DNA of 49,473 nucleotides from Candidatus Gastranaerophilales bacterium (lineage in GTDB: Bacteria; Cyanobacteriota; Vampirovibrionia; Gastranaerophilales; Gastranaerophilaceae), in NCBI GenBank assembly GCA_944326125.1, contig CALVCR010000080.1, forward strand, positions 1-49,473, written 5' to 3'. Positions 26,187 through 33,809 of the stretch are shown piece after piece. The notes under the pieces were generated by a model, which searched no databases, was not told the origin of the DNA, and was given only the letters and a program-made list of their open reading frames with translations. Position 1 is the stretch's first letter. The number at the start of each line of letters is the position of its first letter. Made by a program: the position numbers and the translations under genes.

Positions 26187-27489
26187 TCAGCACCCCCTTA
26201 GTTAAATTAGTAACTTCACTATCATCATATCTGATGATTTTTGCTCCAAGCTGGCGCAATTTATATTCAAAAGCTTCATAACCTCTGTCAATGTGGTGAA
26301 GCTTTTCAACATTAGACTCCCCGTCTGCCATAAGAGCTGCTATAACAAGTGCTGCGCCTGCTCTTAAATCACTTGCGGCAACGGTTGCACCTGTAAGGTT
26401 TTTAACCCCTTTTACTATGGCATGGTTTCTGTCCTGATGAATATCAGCGCCCATTCTTCTTAAATCCGGAACCTGCATAAATCTGTTTTCATAAAGACTT
26501 TCAGTTATAATACCGACTCCGTTGGCAGTTGTAAGAAGTGTCATTGCGATAGCCTGCAGGTCAGTCGGGAATCCCGGATAAGGCTGGGTTACAAAGTTTA
26601 TTGAATTAAGTCTGTTTTTGCAGCTTACTTCTATTACAGTAGGTTCTGCAAGTTTAATACTTGCACCCATTTTGATTAACTTATCGTTAAAGAATGTTAA
26701 ATGAGCAGGATATACGTTTCTTATAAGAGCTTTACCTCTTGTCGCAACAACAGCTGCCATGAAAGTTCCGGCTTCAATTCTATCCGGAATTGTTGTATAT
26801 TCTGCAGCATGCAAACTTTCAAGTTTCACGCCGTTAATTACGATTTCTGATGTTCCGGCGCCTGATATATCAGCACCAAGAGTGTTTAAGAAGTTTGCTA
26901 AATCAACGATTTCAGGCTCTTGAGCTGCATTTTGAATTCTTGTTGAACCTTCAGCTGTTACAGATGCGAGCATAAGGTTTTCTGTTGCGCCTACTGACGG
27001 AATATCTAAATAAATATCTGTACCTTTAAGCTTTGGTGCTTTGGCATGAACATAACCGTTTTCAATCTTGATTTTAGCTCCCATAGCTTCTAAGCCTTTG
27101 ATATGGAAGTCAACTCTTCTTTCGCCGATAGCGCATCCGCCCGGGAGAGCTACGATAGCTTCTCTGCATCTTGAAATTAAAGCGCCTAAGATTATAAAAG
27201 ATGCTCTCATTTTACTTACAAGCTCATACTTGGCTGTAATTGATGTAATATTTGAAGCATCGATTATAACGGATTTTTCTTCTCTATTATAATCATATTT
27301 TGCCCCTAAATCAGATAACACGTTGAGCATAATTTCAACGTCTGTTAATTGAGGCACGTTATAAATTTTTGTGGAGCCTTTGACAAGAATAGTTGCGGCC
27401 AAAAGTTTGAGAACAGAATTCTTGGCGCCGCCAATGGAGACTTCGCCTTTCAATGTTTCTCCGCCTTGAATTTTGAATCTCTCTGCCAA
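26170..27489 (-). CDS. murA: UDP-N-acetylglucosamine 1-carboxyvinyltransferase MurA
   Basis: The 439-residue enzyme transfers enolpyruvate from PEP to UDP-GlcNAc, the first committed step of peptidoglycan synthesis. GGAKNSVLKLL carries the Lys-Asn pair near residue 22. PGGCAIGERRVDFH holds the catalytic Cys, so fosfomycin sensitivity is expected rather than the Asp variant. FPTDLQA supplies the conserved Asp. GGAGG lies upstream and a good promoter is at 27512-27540. It is the first gene of murA-RWYD protein-mfd-ppiC. Confidence 0.97.
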   Translation of the reverse strand: MAERFKIQGGETLKGEVSIGGAKNSVLKLLAATILVKGSTKIYNVPQLTDVEIMLNVLSDLGAKYDYNREEKSVIIDASNITSITAKYELVSKMRASFIILGALISRCREAIVALPGGCAIGERRVDFHIKGLEAMGAKIKIENGYVHAKAPKLKGTDIYLDIPSVGATENLMLASVTAEGSTRIQNAAQEPEIVDLANFLNTLGADISGAGTSEIVINGVKLESLHAAEYTTIPDRIEAGTFMAAVVATRGKALIRNVYPAHLTFFNDKLIKMGASIKLAEPTVIEVSCKNRLNSINFVTQPYPGFPTDLQAIAMTLLTTANGVGIITESLYENRFMQVPDLRRMGADIHQDRNHAIVKGVKNLTGATVAASDLRAGAALVIAALMADGESNVEKLHHIDRGYEAFEYKLRQLGAKIIRYDDSEVTNLTKGVLNESRL

Positions 27490-27511
27490 ATTTCCTCCAA
27501 TCTACAATATA

Positions 27512-27540
27512 ATAATACAATCATTATAAGTTGTTGTAAA
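27512..27540 (-). promoter_or_regulatory. murA operon promoter
   Basis: On the minus strand, TTTACA (27540-27535) and TATTAT (27517-27512) are 17 bp apart. They sit 23 bp before the murA ATG with GGAGG in between. Confidence 0.65.
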
Positions 27541-27575
27541 GTATATATTTATCTTGTATTAAAACCTTCCTTTAG

Positions 27576-27595
27576 ACAAATATGTTAATATTTGT
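27576..27595. promoter_or_regulatory. Perfect inverted repeat, candidate operator
   Basis: ACAAATAT (27576-27583) and ATATTTGT (27588-27595) form a perfect palindrome around GTTA. It lies between the murA promoter and the flagellin island, overlapping a possible plus-strand -35 box (TTGTAA, 27592-27597). Spacing and symmetry suit a dimeric repressor; no following T-run supports a terminator. Confidence 0.45.
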
Positions 27596-27682
27596 AACAA
27601 AATTTCCAAAAAGTGTTATTAAATTAGTAAAATGTGGAATATAGAAGTATATACGGATATGTAACTAAGAAGGACAAGAGCA

Positions 27683-27763
27683 ATGAAAGAGCACTTTGGT
27701 GTTAATAGAATAACGCCTGTAATCCGCTCCTTGACGCCGTTTGAGCAAACGGGGGAGGACTAA
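27683..27763 (+). CDS. Possible 26-residue leader peptide
   Basis: The short frame MKEHFGVNRITPVIRSLTPF... ends at TAA 27761-27763. It is preceded by AAGAAGGA with 9 nt spacing, a plausible ribosome-binding site. It lies 460 bp ahead of the flagellin gene in the same direction, at the left border of the repeat island. It could be a leader peptide or the remnant 5' end of a displaced gene. Nothing in the sequence itself indicates function. Confidence 0.3.
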   Translation: MKEHFGVNRITPVIRSLTPFEQTGED

Positions 27764-27812
27764 AAGCTGTTATGTATTGCTCTGCTGAACATATAACCCC
27801 AAATATAAATAG

Positions 27813-27834
27813 ATTCCGGCTCGAAGGCCGGAAT
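27813..27834. repeat. Extragenic palindrome
   Basis: ATTCCGGC (27813-27820) and GCCGGAAT (27827-27834) form a perfect 8-bp stem with a 6-nt loop, followed by GACGG. It is the first of several distinct hairpins packed upstream of the flagellin gene. Confidence 0.6.
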
Positions 27835-27852
27835 GACGGTGTTGATTTCCAT

Positions 27853-27930
27853 CCTCTCCAACGGGGAGGGAAGGTTTTCTTAGCGAGCAGAGTGAGCTTA
27901 GAAAACCTGGAGGGGGTAACCACCTATTCA
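27853..27930 (+). repeat. Left copy of inverted repeat flanking the flagellin gene
   Basis: The stretch runs from CCTCTCCAACGGGGAGGG through TTTTCTTAGCGAGC and AGTGAGC to CTGGAGGGGGT and CACC. The complementary strand at 30155-30238 has the same order of blocks (CCTCCCC, GGGGAGGG, TTTCTTGGCGAAC, TGTGAGC, CGGGAGGGGGT, CACC). By eye this is a diverged inverted copy about 2.3 kb away. The copy also contains its own hairpin (AGGTTTTCT with AGAAAACCT). Confidence 0.65.
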
Positions 27931-27970
27931 CGGATTCCAAATAGTTGTGCTCATCTTGAATTTATTTCAG

Positions 27971-28020
27971 GATCTTCCCCGATACTCCAAATCGGCAAGA
28001 TGCTGAAACGAGTTCAGCAT
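27971..28020. repeat. Cluster of extragenic hairpins
   Basis: An imperfect long hairpin (ATCTTCCCCGAT with ATCGGCAAGAT) is directly followed by a perfect one: ATGCTGAA (28000-28007) with TTCAGCAT (28013-28020), ending ATGACAGG. The latter resembles dispersed intergenic palindromes known from many genomes, but copy number cannot be judged from one window. Confidence 0.55.
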
Positions 28021-28081
28021 GACAGGGTATTTCCCGATTCACGGCTCACGTCTCATGATTCCTGCGGTTTCAATCTCTCCC

Positions 28082-28139
28082 GATATTGCAGTTTTCGCAA
28101 AGCTCAAACGCAATATCTCCCTCTCCTAAGAGGAGAGGG
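28082..28139. repeat. Two further palindromes before the flagellin gene
   Basis: GATATTGC (28082-28089) pairs with GCAATATC (28110-28117). The next hairpin is CCCTCTCCT (28119-28127) with AGGAGAGGG (28131-28139). They lie in the 90-140 bases before the flagellin start and may shape its mRNA leader. Confidence 0.55.
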
Positions 28140-28223
28140 TAGGGGTGAGGTATTAACCGTAGTCACCCAGTCACTTAATCACTCAGTCACTCTCTCTGCC
28201 TCACGCGAAAGAGAGGTGTTAGT

Positions 28224-30044
28224 ATGGTAAGTATTAACACAAACCTTTCGAGCTTGATAGTCCAAAACAGTTTGTCGAAATCCACAAAGTCTTTAAATCA
28301 AGCGATAGAGCGAATGACGACGGGATTTAAAATAAACCACGCAAAAGATAACGCGGCAAACTATTCAATCTCAACAAACATGACCACCAGAATCGGAGCG
28401 TATGAAGTAGCGGAAAGTAATGTAATGATGGGATTGGATTTACTTTCCACAGCGACATCAAGCTTAGATTTGATAAGCAGTCATTTAACACGCTTGAGAG
28501 CTCTGGCAGAACAGGCGGCAAACGGAACGTACGGCGATCAGTCATTGAGTGCGATTCAATCGGAGGCGACAGCACGGTTGGCGGAAGTAAGCCGTATAAT
28601 GACGAATACGGAATATAACGGTATAAAACTATTTGGAGATTCACCTGCTGCAGGCTTTATTGAGGAAGTCACTCCGTTGACTGAAGAAGAAGCTCTTGCC
28701 CAGGGCTATACCGTAATAAAGACTGCGGATGAGCTTCAGGCTATGGCAGATGATCCTAGCGGGAAATATATCCTAATGAATGATATAGATCTTTCAGGAT
28801 ATGCTTGGGAGCCTATCAATGGAAATGATTATACTGGTGGTTATTTTACAGGTGAATTTAATGGAAATGGATATGTAATTAAAAATCTCACAATCAATAA
28901 TCCTACTTCTTATGCTCAAGGTTTATTTGGTTATGCATGTTACGGCGCAGTGATAAAGAATGTTGGACTTGAGAATGTAAATGTAACAGGAAAAAGCGAC
29001 GTCGGAGCTCTTATCGGTTATACAGAAGGTGCTGCTAGTATTACGAACTGCTATGCTACGGGTAATGTATCGGCCAGTGAAAGTACCGCTGGCGGGTTAG
29101 TAGGATGGAATCTGTATAGTGACATTGTTAACTGCTTCGCAGATGTAACTGTAATTACAACCCGAGACAGTGGATCCGTTTTTGGTACTGGCGGGTTAAT
29201 AGGTTTCGGAGAATTTATGAGTATTACAAACAGCTATGCGGCAGGTAATGTAACCGGAAACGAACGTGTTGGCGGGCTGGGCGGAACATTGGATGGAGTG
29301 TCAATTTCACATAGTTATGCTACCGGTAATGTGAATGGCAGCAACTGTGTTGGCGGCCTTATAGGGTATCTTGCCACTAACACAGGTACAAACTCAATTA
29401 GTAGCAGCTACGCAACCGGCAATGTCACAGGTACTAATAATGTTGGAGGTTTAATTGGTCTGGCATGGGTTTACTACGGAAACATTACCATAGCCGACAG
29501 CTATTATGATGCACAGGTGGTTGGACAAACATTAGGTATTGGTACATCCAGTACAGGAAATGGTCGCACAATCACAGGTGATGCGGTTGGGGTAACAACA
29601 TCTGAACTCAATCAGCTTATATCAGACGGAACTCTGCCGTCGTTCGCAAGCAACAATGATGATATTTCAGTAACACTCCAGATAGGCATTGACAGCAGCG
29701 AACATTCATCAATAAGTTTTGATACAAGCTTTGCCATGAATTTGAGCATAAATTTATCAACCTCAGCCGGAGCAAGAGCAGCTCTTACAACCTTGGATGA
29801 AGTGTTAGCACAGGTGAATGCGAAACAAACCGAACTTGGCGCAGTGACTAATCGTCTTGAGAGTGCTTTAGATGAAATCTCAATACAGTATGATAATCTT
29901 GTTTCTTCCCGCTCAACTCTCCGTGATGCTGATATAGCGGAAGTATCAAGCGAATACATCCGACAGCAGATACTTCAGCAGGCAAGCGCAACTCTTCTTT
30001 CCACGGCTAACCAAACTCCTTCAATAGCGCTGCAGTTGTTATGA
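28224..30044 (+). CDS. Flagellin with inserted GLUG-repeat (adhesin-like) domain
   Basis: The 606-residue protein has canonical flagellin ends. Residues 1-138 form N-terminal D0/D1 (INTNLSSLIVQNSL, RMTTGFKINHAKDNAAN, NTEYNGIKLFG). Residues about 510-606 form C-terminal D1/D0 ending in SIALQLL. The variable middle begins with a preamble (MNDIDLSGYAWEPI, FTGEFNGNGYVIKNLTI, about 185-225). About six GLUG-type units follow (VGGLIG, SYATGNVTG and variants, about 255-430). Such units build beta-helices in surface adhesins. The protein should polymerise into the filament and expose the insert. GAGAGGTG precedes the ATG at 28224. The start lies after a repeat-rich leader and no sigma-28 promoter was found. 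Confidence 0.93.
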   Translation: MVSINTNLSSLIVQNSLSKSTKSLNQAIERMTTGFKINHAKDNAANYSISTNMTTRIGAYEVAESNVMMGLDLLSTATSSLDLISSHLTRLRALAEQAANGTYGDQSLSAIQSEATARLAEVSRIMTNTEYNGIKLFGDSPAAGFIEEVTPLTEEEALAQGYTVIKTADELQAMADDPSGKYILMNDIDLSGYAWEPINGNDYTGGYFTGEFNGNGYVIKNLTINNPTSYAQGLFGYACYGAVIKNVGLENVNVTGKSDVGALIGYTEGAASITNCYATGNVSASESTAGGLVGWNLYSDIVNCFADVTVITTRDSGSVFGTGGLIGFGEFMSITNSYAAGNVTGNERVGGLGGTLDGVSISHSYATGNVNGSNCVGGLIGYLATNTGTNSISSSYATGNVTGTNNVGGLIGLAWVYYGNITIADSYYDAQVVGQTLGIGTSSTGNGRTITGDAVGVTTSELNQLISDGTLPSFASNNDDISVTLQIGIDSSEHSSISFDTSFAMNLSINLSTSAGARAALTTLDEVLAQVNAKQTELGAVTNRLESALDEISIQYDNLVSSRSTLRDADIAEVSSEYIRQQILQQASATLLSTANQTPSIALQLL

Positions 30045-30049
30045 TGGTC

Positions 30050-30147
30050 GTGAAGTGTGAGCCGTGAATCGTGAATCGTGAGCCGTGAATAGTGAATAGT
30101 GAATAGTGAATAGTGAATAGTGAATAGTGAATAGTGAATAGTGAATA
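30050..30147 (+). repeat. Heptanucleotide tandem array, 14 units
   Basis: Fourteen units keep a strict 7-nt period: GTGAAGT, GTGAGCC, GTGAATC twice, GTGAGCC, then GTGAATA nine times (30085-30147). The array begins 6 bp after the flagellin stop. Reverse-complement units occur before the gene (28036-28049) and two direct units at 166-179. Confidence 0.95.
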
Positions 30148-30154
30148 GTGGTAG

Positions 30155-30238
30155 GTGTCTATTGGGGTGATTGAACCCCCTCCCGGATTCCTACGCTCAC
30201 AAAGTTCGCCAAGAAATTCTACCCTCCCCGAGGGGAGG
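30155..30238 (-). repeat. Right copy of inverted repeat flanking the flagellin gene
   Basis: On the minus strand this repeats the block order of 27853-27930: CCTCCCC, GGGGAGGG, TTTCTTGGCGAAC, TGTGAGC, CGGGAGGGGGT, CACC. It also contains short hairpins (GGGGT with ACCCC at 30164-30179; CCTCCCC with GGGGAGG at 30223-30238). Confidence 0.65.
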
Positions 30239-30281
30239 TAGTAGTAATGACATTAAAATACGTGCTTGCTATAACAGAACC

Positions 30282-30836
30282 CTAATTCTTGCCAATTACA
30301 TCTTTCATATATTGCCGAACGGCCGGAGTAATCAACAAATCCGGTTCTTCCATACAAAATTCGTCTAAAGTATTTATCCCTTTTCGGCTTTCACCTATTT
30401 CAATATAGAGCATTCCGAGCTGGATTCTGGAAAGAGGGTCTGTCGCTGTCTGCAGCTCTTTTAATTTGCTTTCTGTTATTCCTAAAAGTTTATAACATTT
30501 TATTAAGTTCTTATGATACTGCAAATTAAGGCCGTACAGCTTAATTGCATTCTCAAAGCATGGTCTTGCCTGCTCAGGGTACCCGATAAAGATATAAGTC
30601 TCTCCCAGATTGTTATAAAAAATAGCAGAAGCCTGTGTGGACGGTGATAAGGATATTGCTATTTTAAACTCCTGAATCGCTGCATAATAAATTCTGTCTT
30701 TCAGGTAATTTAATCCCACGTTATTGTGGTAAAAAGCATCTTTTTCAGCCTGAATTACATACTTATCCGGTTTTTTATATCCGGAGCAGATGATAATTAC
30801 TGCTATAAATAAACATGCAAATATTCTTTTTATCAT
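30282..30836 (-). CDS. Exported or lipid-anchored TPR protein
   Basis: The 184-residue protein begins with a hydrophobic signal (MIKRIFACLFIAVIIIC). Cys17 could be acylated, though the residue before it is Ile rather than Gly/Ala/Ser. At least three TPR-like helix pairs follow (NNVGLNYLKDRIYYAAIQEF, YNNLGETYIFIGYPEQARP, IQLGMLYIEIGESRKG). Such repeats bind partner proteins. Its start overlaps the end of the beta-lactamase-fold gene by 4 bp. It ends about 40 bp from the right repeat of the flagellin island. Partner unknown. Confidence 0.78.
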   Translation of the reverse strand: MIKRIFACLFIAVIIICSGYKKPDKYVIQAEKDAFYHNNVGLNYLKDRIYYAAIQEFKIAISLSPSTQASAIFYNNLGETYIFIGYPEQARPCFENAIKLYGLNLQYHKNLIKCYKLLGITESKLKELQTATDPLSRIQLGMLYIEIGESRKGINTLDEFCMEEPDLLITPAVRQYMKDVIGKN

Positions 30837-31762
30837 AAAAGTGATAACTCAAGTCCTTCGTATGCCATTATTGCATTTTCATCAGAATATTCTTCAGCCA
30901 AGGAATCAAGTTTTTCGTCATTGTATCCCGGATCATAATGGAAGAATACCATTTGTTTTGCACCGATTTGTTTTTTACAGTCCAGAGCCATTTCAAATGT
31001 AGAGTGTCCGAAGCCCTGTTTAGGTACGTAGATGCTCAAATAATCTTCTGTTGAGTATTGGGCATCGTGGATTATTAAATCACACCCTTTTGCAAACTTA
31101 ATAAGTTTTTTATCCCCTCCAGGATAGCTTTCTTTATCCGTTGCATATACGAGGGTTTTACCTTTGTAAGCAATTTTGTAAATAAATACACCGTTTTGCG
31201 GGTGGGCATATGATTTATAGCAGGTTATAACTACATCATCTTCCGTGAAATCTCCGTCTTGGAGCTCATTTACTCTCTTGATTATAGGGAATTCTTCTCC
31301 TTTTTTAAAGATTACATAGTTTGTTTCATTTAAATCCCTTATTCTCAAATCTGCTGCGATGTCTCCTAAATCTAGCGGGAAAGATTTTGTAAATAATAAC
31401 TTAGCCAGCTCCTGCTCCAACGTTTCGTTATAATTTACACCGCCAAGCAAGGACATTCTGGTAGATGAAAGGTGCGACGGTCTGAAAAACGGAAATCCTT
31501 GAATGTGATCCAGATGAATATGGCTTAAGAGAATGGAACATCTTACTGGAGTTCTGTCTGTAATTGTTGTCCCGGACTCAATGTATTTTTGCATAAGTTC
31601 GTTTCCGAGACTTATTAAACCTGTTCCGGCATCAAGAATAATAAGATGTCCGCCGACTCTTACTTCAACGCAGGCCGTATTTCCGCCATACTTTAAAAAA
31701 TCTTTGTCCGGTACCGGATAACTTCCTCTTACACCTCTGAATTTAATTTTAAATTCTTCCAT
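30833..31762 (-). CDS. Metallo-beta-lactamase-fold hydrolase
   Basis: The 309-residue protein has the MBL metal motif HIHLDHIQG near residue 81, a later Asp in YATDKESYPGG, and a His in FGHSTFEMA and FFHYDPGY. This subgroup resembles phosphodiesterase-like MBL proteins (RNase Z/PhnP-related, cyclic nucleotide PDEs) that lack a signal peptide. Substrate not inferable. It lies between a metallophosphoesterase gene (3 bp upstream) and the TPR gene (4 bp overlap), so all three form one transcription unit. Confidence 0.88.
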   Translation of the reverse strand: MEEFKIKFRGVRGSYPVPDKDFLKYGGNTACVEVRVGGHLIILDAGTGLISLGNELMQKYIESGTTITDRTPVRCSILLSHIHLDHIQGFPFFRPSHLSSTRMSLLGGVNYNETLEQELAKLLFTKSFPLDLGDIAADLRIRDLNETNYVIFKKGEEFPIIKRVNELQDGDFTEDDVVITCYKSYAHPQNGVFIYKIAYKGKTLVYATDKESYPGGDKKLIKFAKGCDLIIHDAQYSTEDYLSIYVPKQGFGHSTFEMALDCKKQIGAKQMVFFHYDPGYNDEKLDSLAEEYSDENAIMAYEGLELSLL

Positions 31763-31765
31763 CTT

Positions 31766-32752
31766 CTAATCCTTATATTTTTTCAATTCGTATGTAGCAT
31801 TTCTGTCTTTTTCATCTCCATATGTAAGAGATGAGTTTAATAATCTGAGCTTTGAACGTGTCTGAATATCTTTTAAGTTCGTTTCTTTTAAGAATACATC
31901 AACAAGCACCTTTTTTTTGTTTGAGTTGATGTTAATAACTCTGAATGCATTCGGGTATGTTACCAAAGAAGGTGTTGAAATATATAAAATATTGCCGTCC
32001 TGTTTTACTTTGGTTGTATGGTAGTGTCCTTGTAATACAATTATCGGATTTTTATGCGTATTTAAAATTTCTTTGACTTCGGTCTCATTTAAAAGTTTGT
32101 GATCTGAACTCGGATAAGGTTCCGTAAATGGTACATGGGTACAAATAATTACAATATCTTTTCTTGAGTCCTTAAGCTCTTCTTTAAACCATTCAAGCTG
32201 TTCTTGAGAGATTTCTCCGTTTGTTGTTATTTTGTAATCAATAATGCTGTCAAGGCAGATTACACGGAATCCTTTTTTAGGGGTGAATGCGTAATATGGT
32301 TTATCCGGAATATCTTTGTTTGAGTTATGAAGAATTTCCATAAATTTTGATTTAGTCAACGGTCCGTCTATCGCAATATCATGGTTTCCGTCTATTGCAT
32401 ACCAGGGGTAAATGAGTTTACCTGCATGACTGATAAATTTCTCCAGCTCACTTATCTTTGGTTTGTTAACCAGATCCCCTGTAAACATTACAAAATCGTA
32501 TGCGCCGGATGTGTTAATCTGCAAAATTACGTCATCCAGAATTTCAGCAGAGTTCTTTAAAAATTTGTAGGAGGTATTTTCTTCAAAACTTGAAAAATGA
32601 GCATCGCTTATCTGGGCTATTCTAAGGTTATTATTTGCGGCGGTGCAGACCTGAGAACCTATAGCGCATGCTACTATAATAGTCAGGACAAAGTTTACAA
32701 ACTTTGAAAAGAAACCCTCTCTTTTTTCTTTTACATAAGATTTTCTGCTCAT
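31766..32752 (-). CDS. Calcineurin-like metallophosphoesterase, membrane-anchored
   Basis: The 328-residue protein has a basic N-terminus and one hydrophobic segment (about 17-38), placing the catalytic domain outside the inner membrane. All metallophosphoesterase metal motifs are present: ISDAHF, FTGDLVN, DGNHD, CTHVPF and GHYHTT. Members hydrolyse phosphomonoesters or diesters, including nucleotides and lipids (LpxH, CpdA). LpxI is encoded at 42.4 kb, so this is probably not the LpxH step. No Shine-Dalgarno is seen; a TATTAT-like box is 8 nt before the ATG. Confidence 0.88.
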   Translation of the reverse strand: MSRKSYVKEKREGFFSKFVNFVLTIIVACAIGSQVCTAANNNLRIAQISDAHFSSFEENTSYKFLKNSAEILDDVILQINTSGAYDFVMFTGDLVNKPKISELEKFISHAGKLIYPWYAIDGNHDIAIDGPLTKSKFMEILHNSNKDIPDKPYYAFTPKKGFRVICLDSIIDYKITTNGEISQEQLEWFKEELKDSRKDIVIICTHVPFTEPYPSSDHKLLNETEVKEILNTHKNPIIVLQGHYHTTKVKQDGNILYISTPSLVTYPNAFRVININSNKKKVLVDVFLKETNLKDIQTRSKLRLLNSSLTYGDEKDRNATYELKKYKD

Positions 32753-32855
32753 AGTTATATATAATAATCCATTAATACAAAAAAATCCAGATTAAGTAAT
32801 TAAGATAACTTGTGGAAAGTTATACTTAGTGCTAACATTGGATGGGGTGAGAGAA

Positions 32856-33809
32856 ATGAAGAAAATACTTTTTATAATTGATAAAATTGAGCTTAAATAT
32901 TTTGAATTTAATAATCTGGTTACAAATTTCTGGATGATTAAGGAGTTTTTGCTCAGAGGAAATGAAGTAAAAATTGCAACTATTCCGGGACTTTTATTGA
33001 GAGGTAAAAAAGCTTTTGTCAAATGTTATGAAACATTTATTGATAAAGAGAATATTTGTTACAAAGATGTTCCGGAAGAGAGATTGATAGATGATTTTGA
33101 CCTTGTTATGTTTAGACCGGATCCGCCTGTGGATATTGATTACATCAATGCAACATATGTATTTGATTTTGTTAACCATCCTAGGGTTGTAAATTCCCCT
33201 TCCTCAATTCGGGATTTTAATGAAAAGCTTCATAGTTTAAGATTTAGCGAATATATGACCGATTGTATTGTCACAAGCTCGCTGAAGGATATAGAAAGTT
33301 TCCTTAAAGAAAATAAGCAGATTGTTCTAAAACCTTTGAATCGCTGCTTTGGATCCGGGGTAATGTATCTTTATGAAGGCGATCCTAATACAAGGACAAT
33401 TATAAACACTTTAACTAATAATGAATCTACCTTGGTCATGGTTCAGAAATTTATTCCGGATGTGAAAAAAGGAGATGTACGCGTCCTGACTCTAGGAGAT
33501 AAAGTCCTTCCATATACGGTTAAGAAACTTCCCGGCAATGATGATTTTAAATTTAATACGCATAATGATAATTTTTTGACAAAATCTGATTTAACTGCCG
33601 ATGATATAAGCCTATTTACTCCCGTTGCCGAAAAATTAAATTCTATGGGGATTCAAATGGCAGGTTTGGATGTTATTGATAAAAAAATAATTGAAATTAA
33701 TGTAACAAGTCCATGCTACTTTATAAAAGAGATTAATTCAATTTACGGCTGCAGTCTGGAAAAAGAAATTTGTGATTATTTATTGACTCCTACCTTGTTA
33801 TCCGTATAA
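32856..33809 (+). CDS. gshB: Glutathione synthetase-like ATP-grasp protein
   Basis: The protein has 317 residues from ATG 32856, which follows GGGGTGAGA; an upstream in-frame GTG (32829) lacks such a site. It aligns well with prokaryotic GshB: MFRPDPPVDIDYINATYVFD, RDFNEKLHSLRFS, IVLKPLNRCFGSGVM, GDVRVLTLGDKVLPY, MAGLDVIDKKIIEINVTSP. GshB joins gamma-glutamylcysteine and glycine using ATP. The Gly-rich loop that I recall near RGNLAAGGRGE in E. coli is replaced by FKFNTHNDNF, so the substrate may differ. No gshA is in the window. Confidence 0.82.
   Translation: MKKILFIIDKIELKYFEFNNLVTNFWMIKEFLLRGNEVKIATIPGLLLRGKKAFVKCYETFIDKENICYKDVPEERLIDDFDLVMFRPDPPVDIDYINATYVFDFVNHPRVVNSPSSIRDFNEKLHSLRFSEYMTDCIVTSSLKDIESFLKENKQIVLKPLNRCFGSGVMYLYEGDPNTRTIINTLTNNESTLVMVQKFIPDVKKGDVRVLTLGDKVLPYTVKKLPGNDDFKFNTHNDNFLTKSDLTADDISLFTPVAEKLNSMGIQMAGLDVIDKKIIEINVTSPCYFIKEINSIYGCSLEKEICDYLLTPTLLSV

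Noticed and set aside
27600-28223. Sigma-28 promoter for the flagellin gene
   Set aside because: I looked for TAAA-N15-type -35 and CCGATA-type -10 boxes. The only partial match (TAAAATGT to CGGATATG near 27628-27661) has the wrong spacing.
28140-28223. CsrA binding site (ANGGA) at the flagellin ribosome-binding site
   Set aside because: GAGAGGTG lacks the core ANGGA, and the nearby AGAGGAG does not fit the five-base pattern either. Control by CsrA is possible but not visible here.
27772-28230. 152-codon plus-strand open frame before flagellin
   Set aside because: It runs through several palindromes and the left inverted repeat, has no ribosome-binding site, shows no protein-like pattern, and overlaps the flagellin start.
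30050-30147. Heptamer array considered as a CRISPR remnant
   Set aside because: The period is 7 nt with no spacers and no cas genes nearby.
30171-30368. Short open frame after the heptamer array
   Set aside because: It lies in the right repeat and antisense to the TPR gene, with no start signals.
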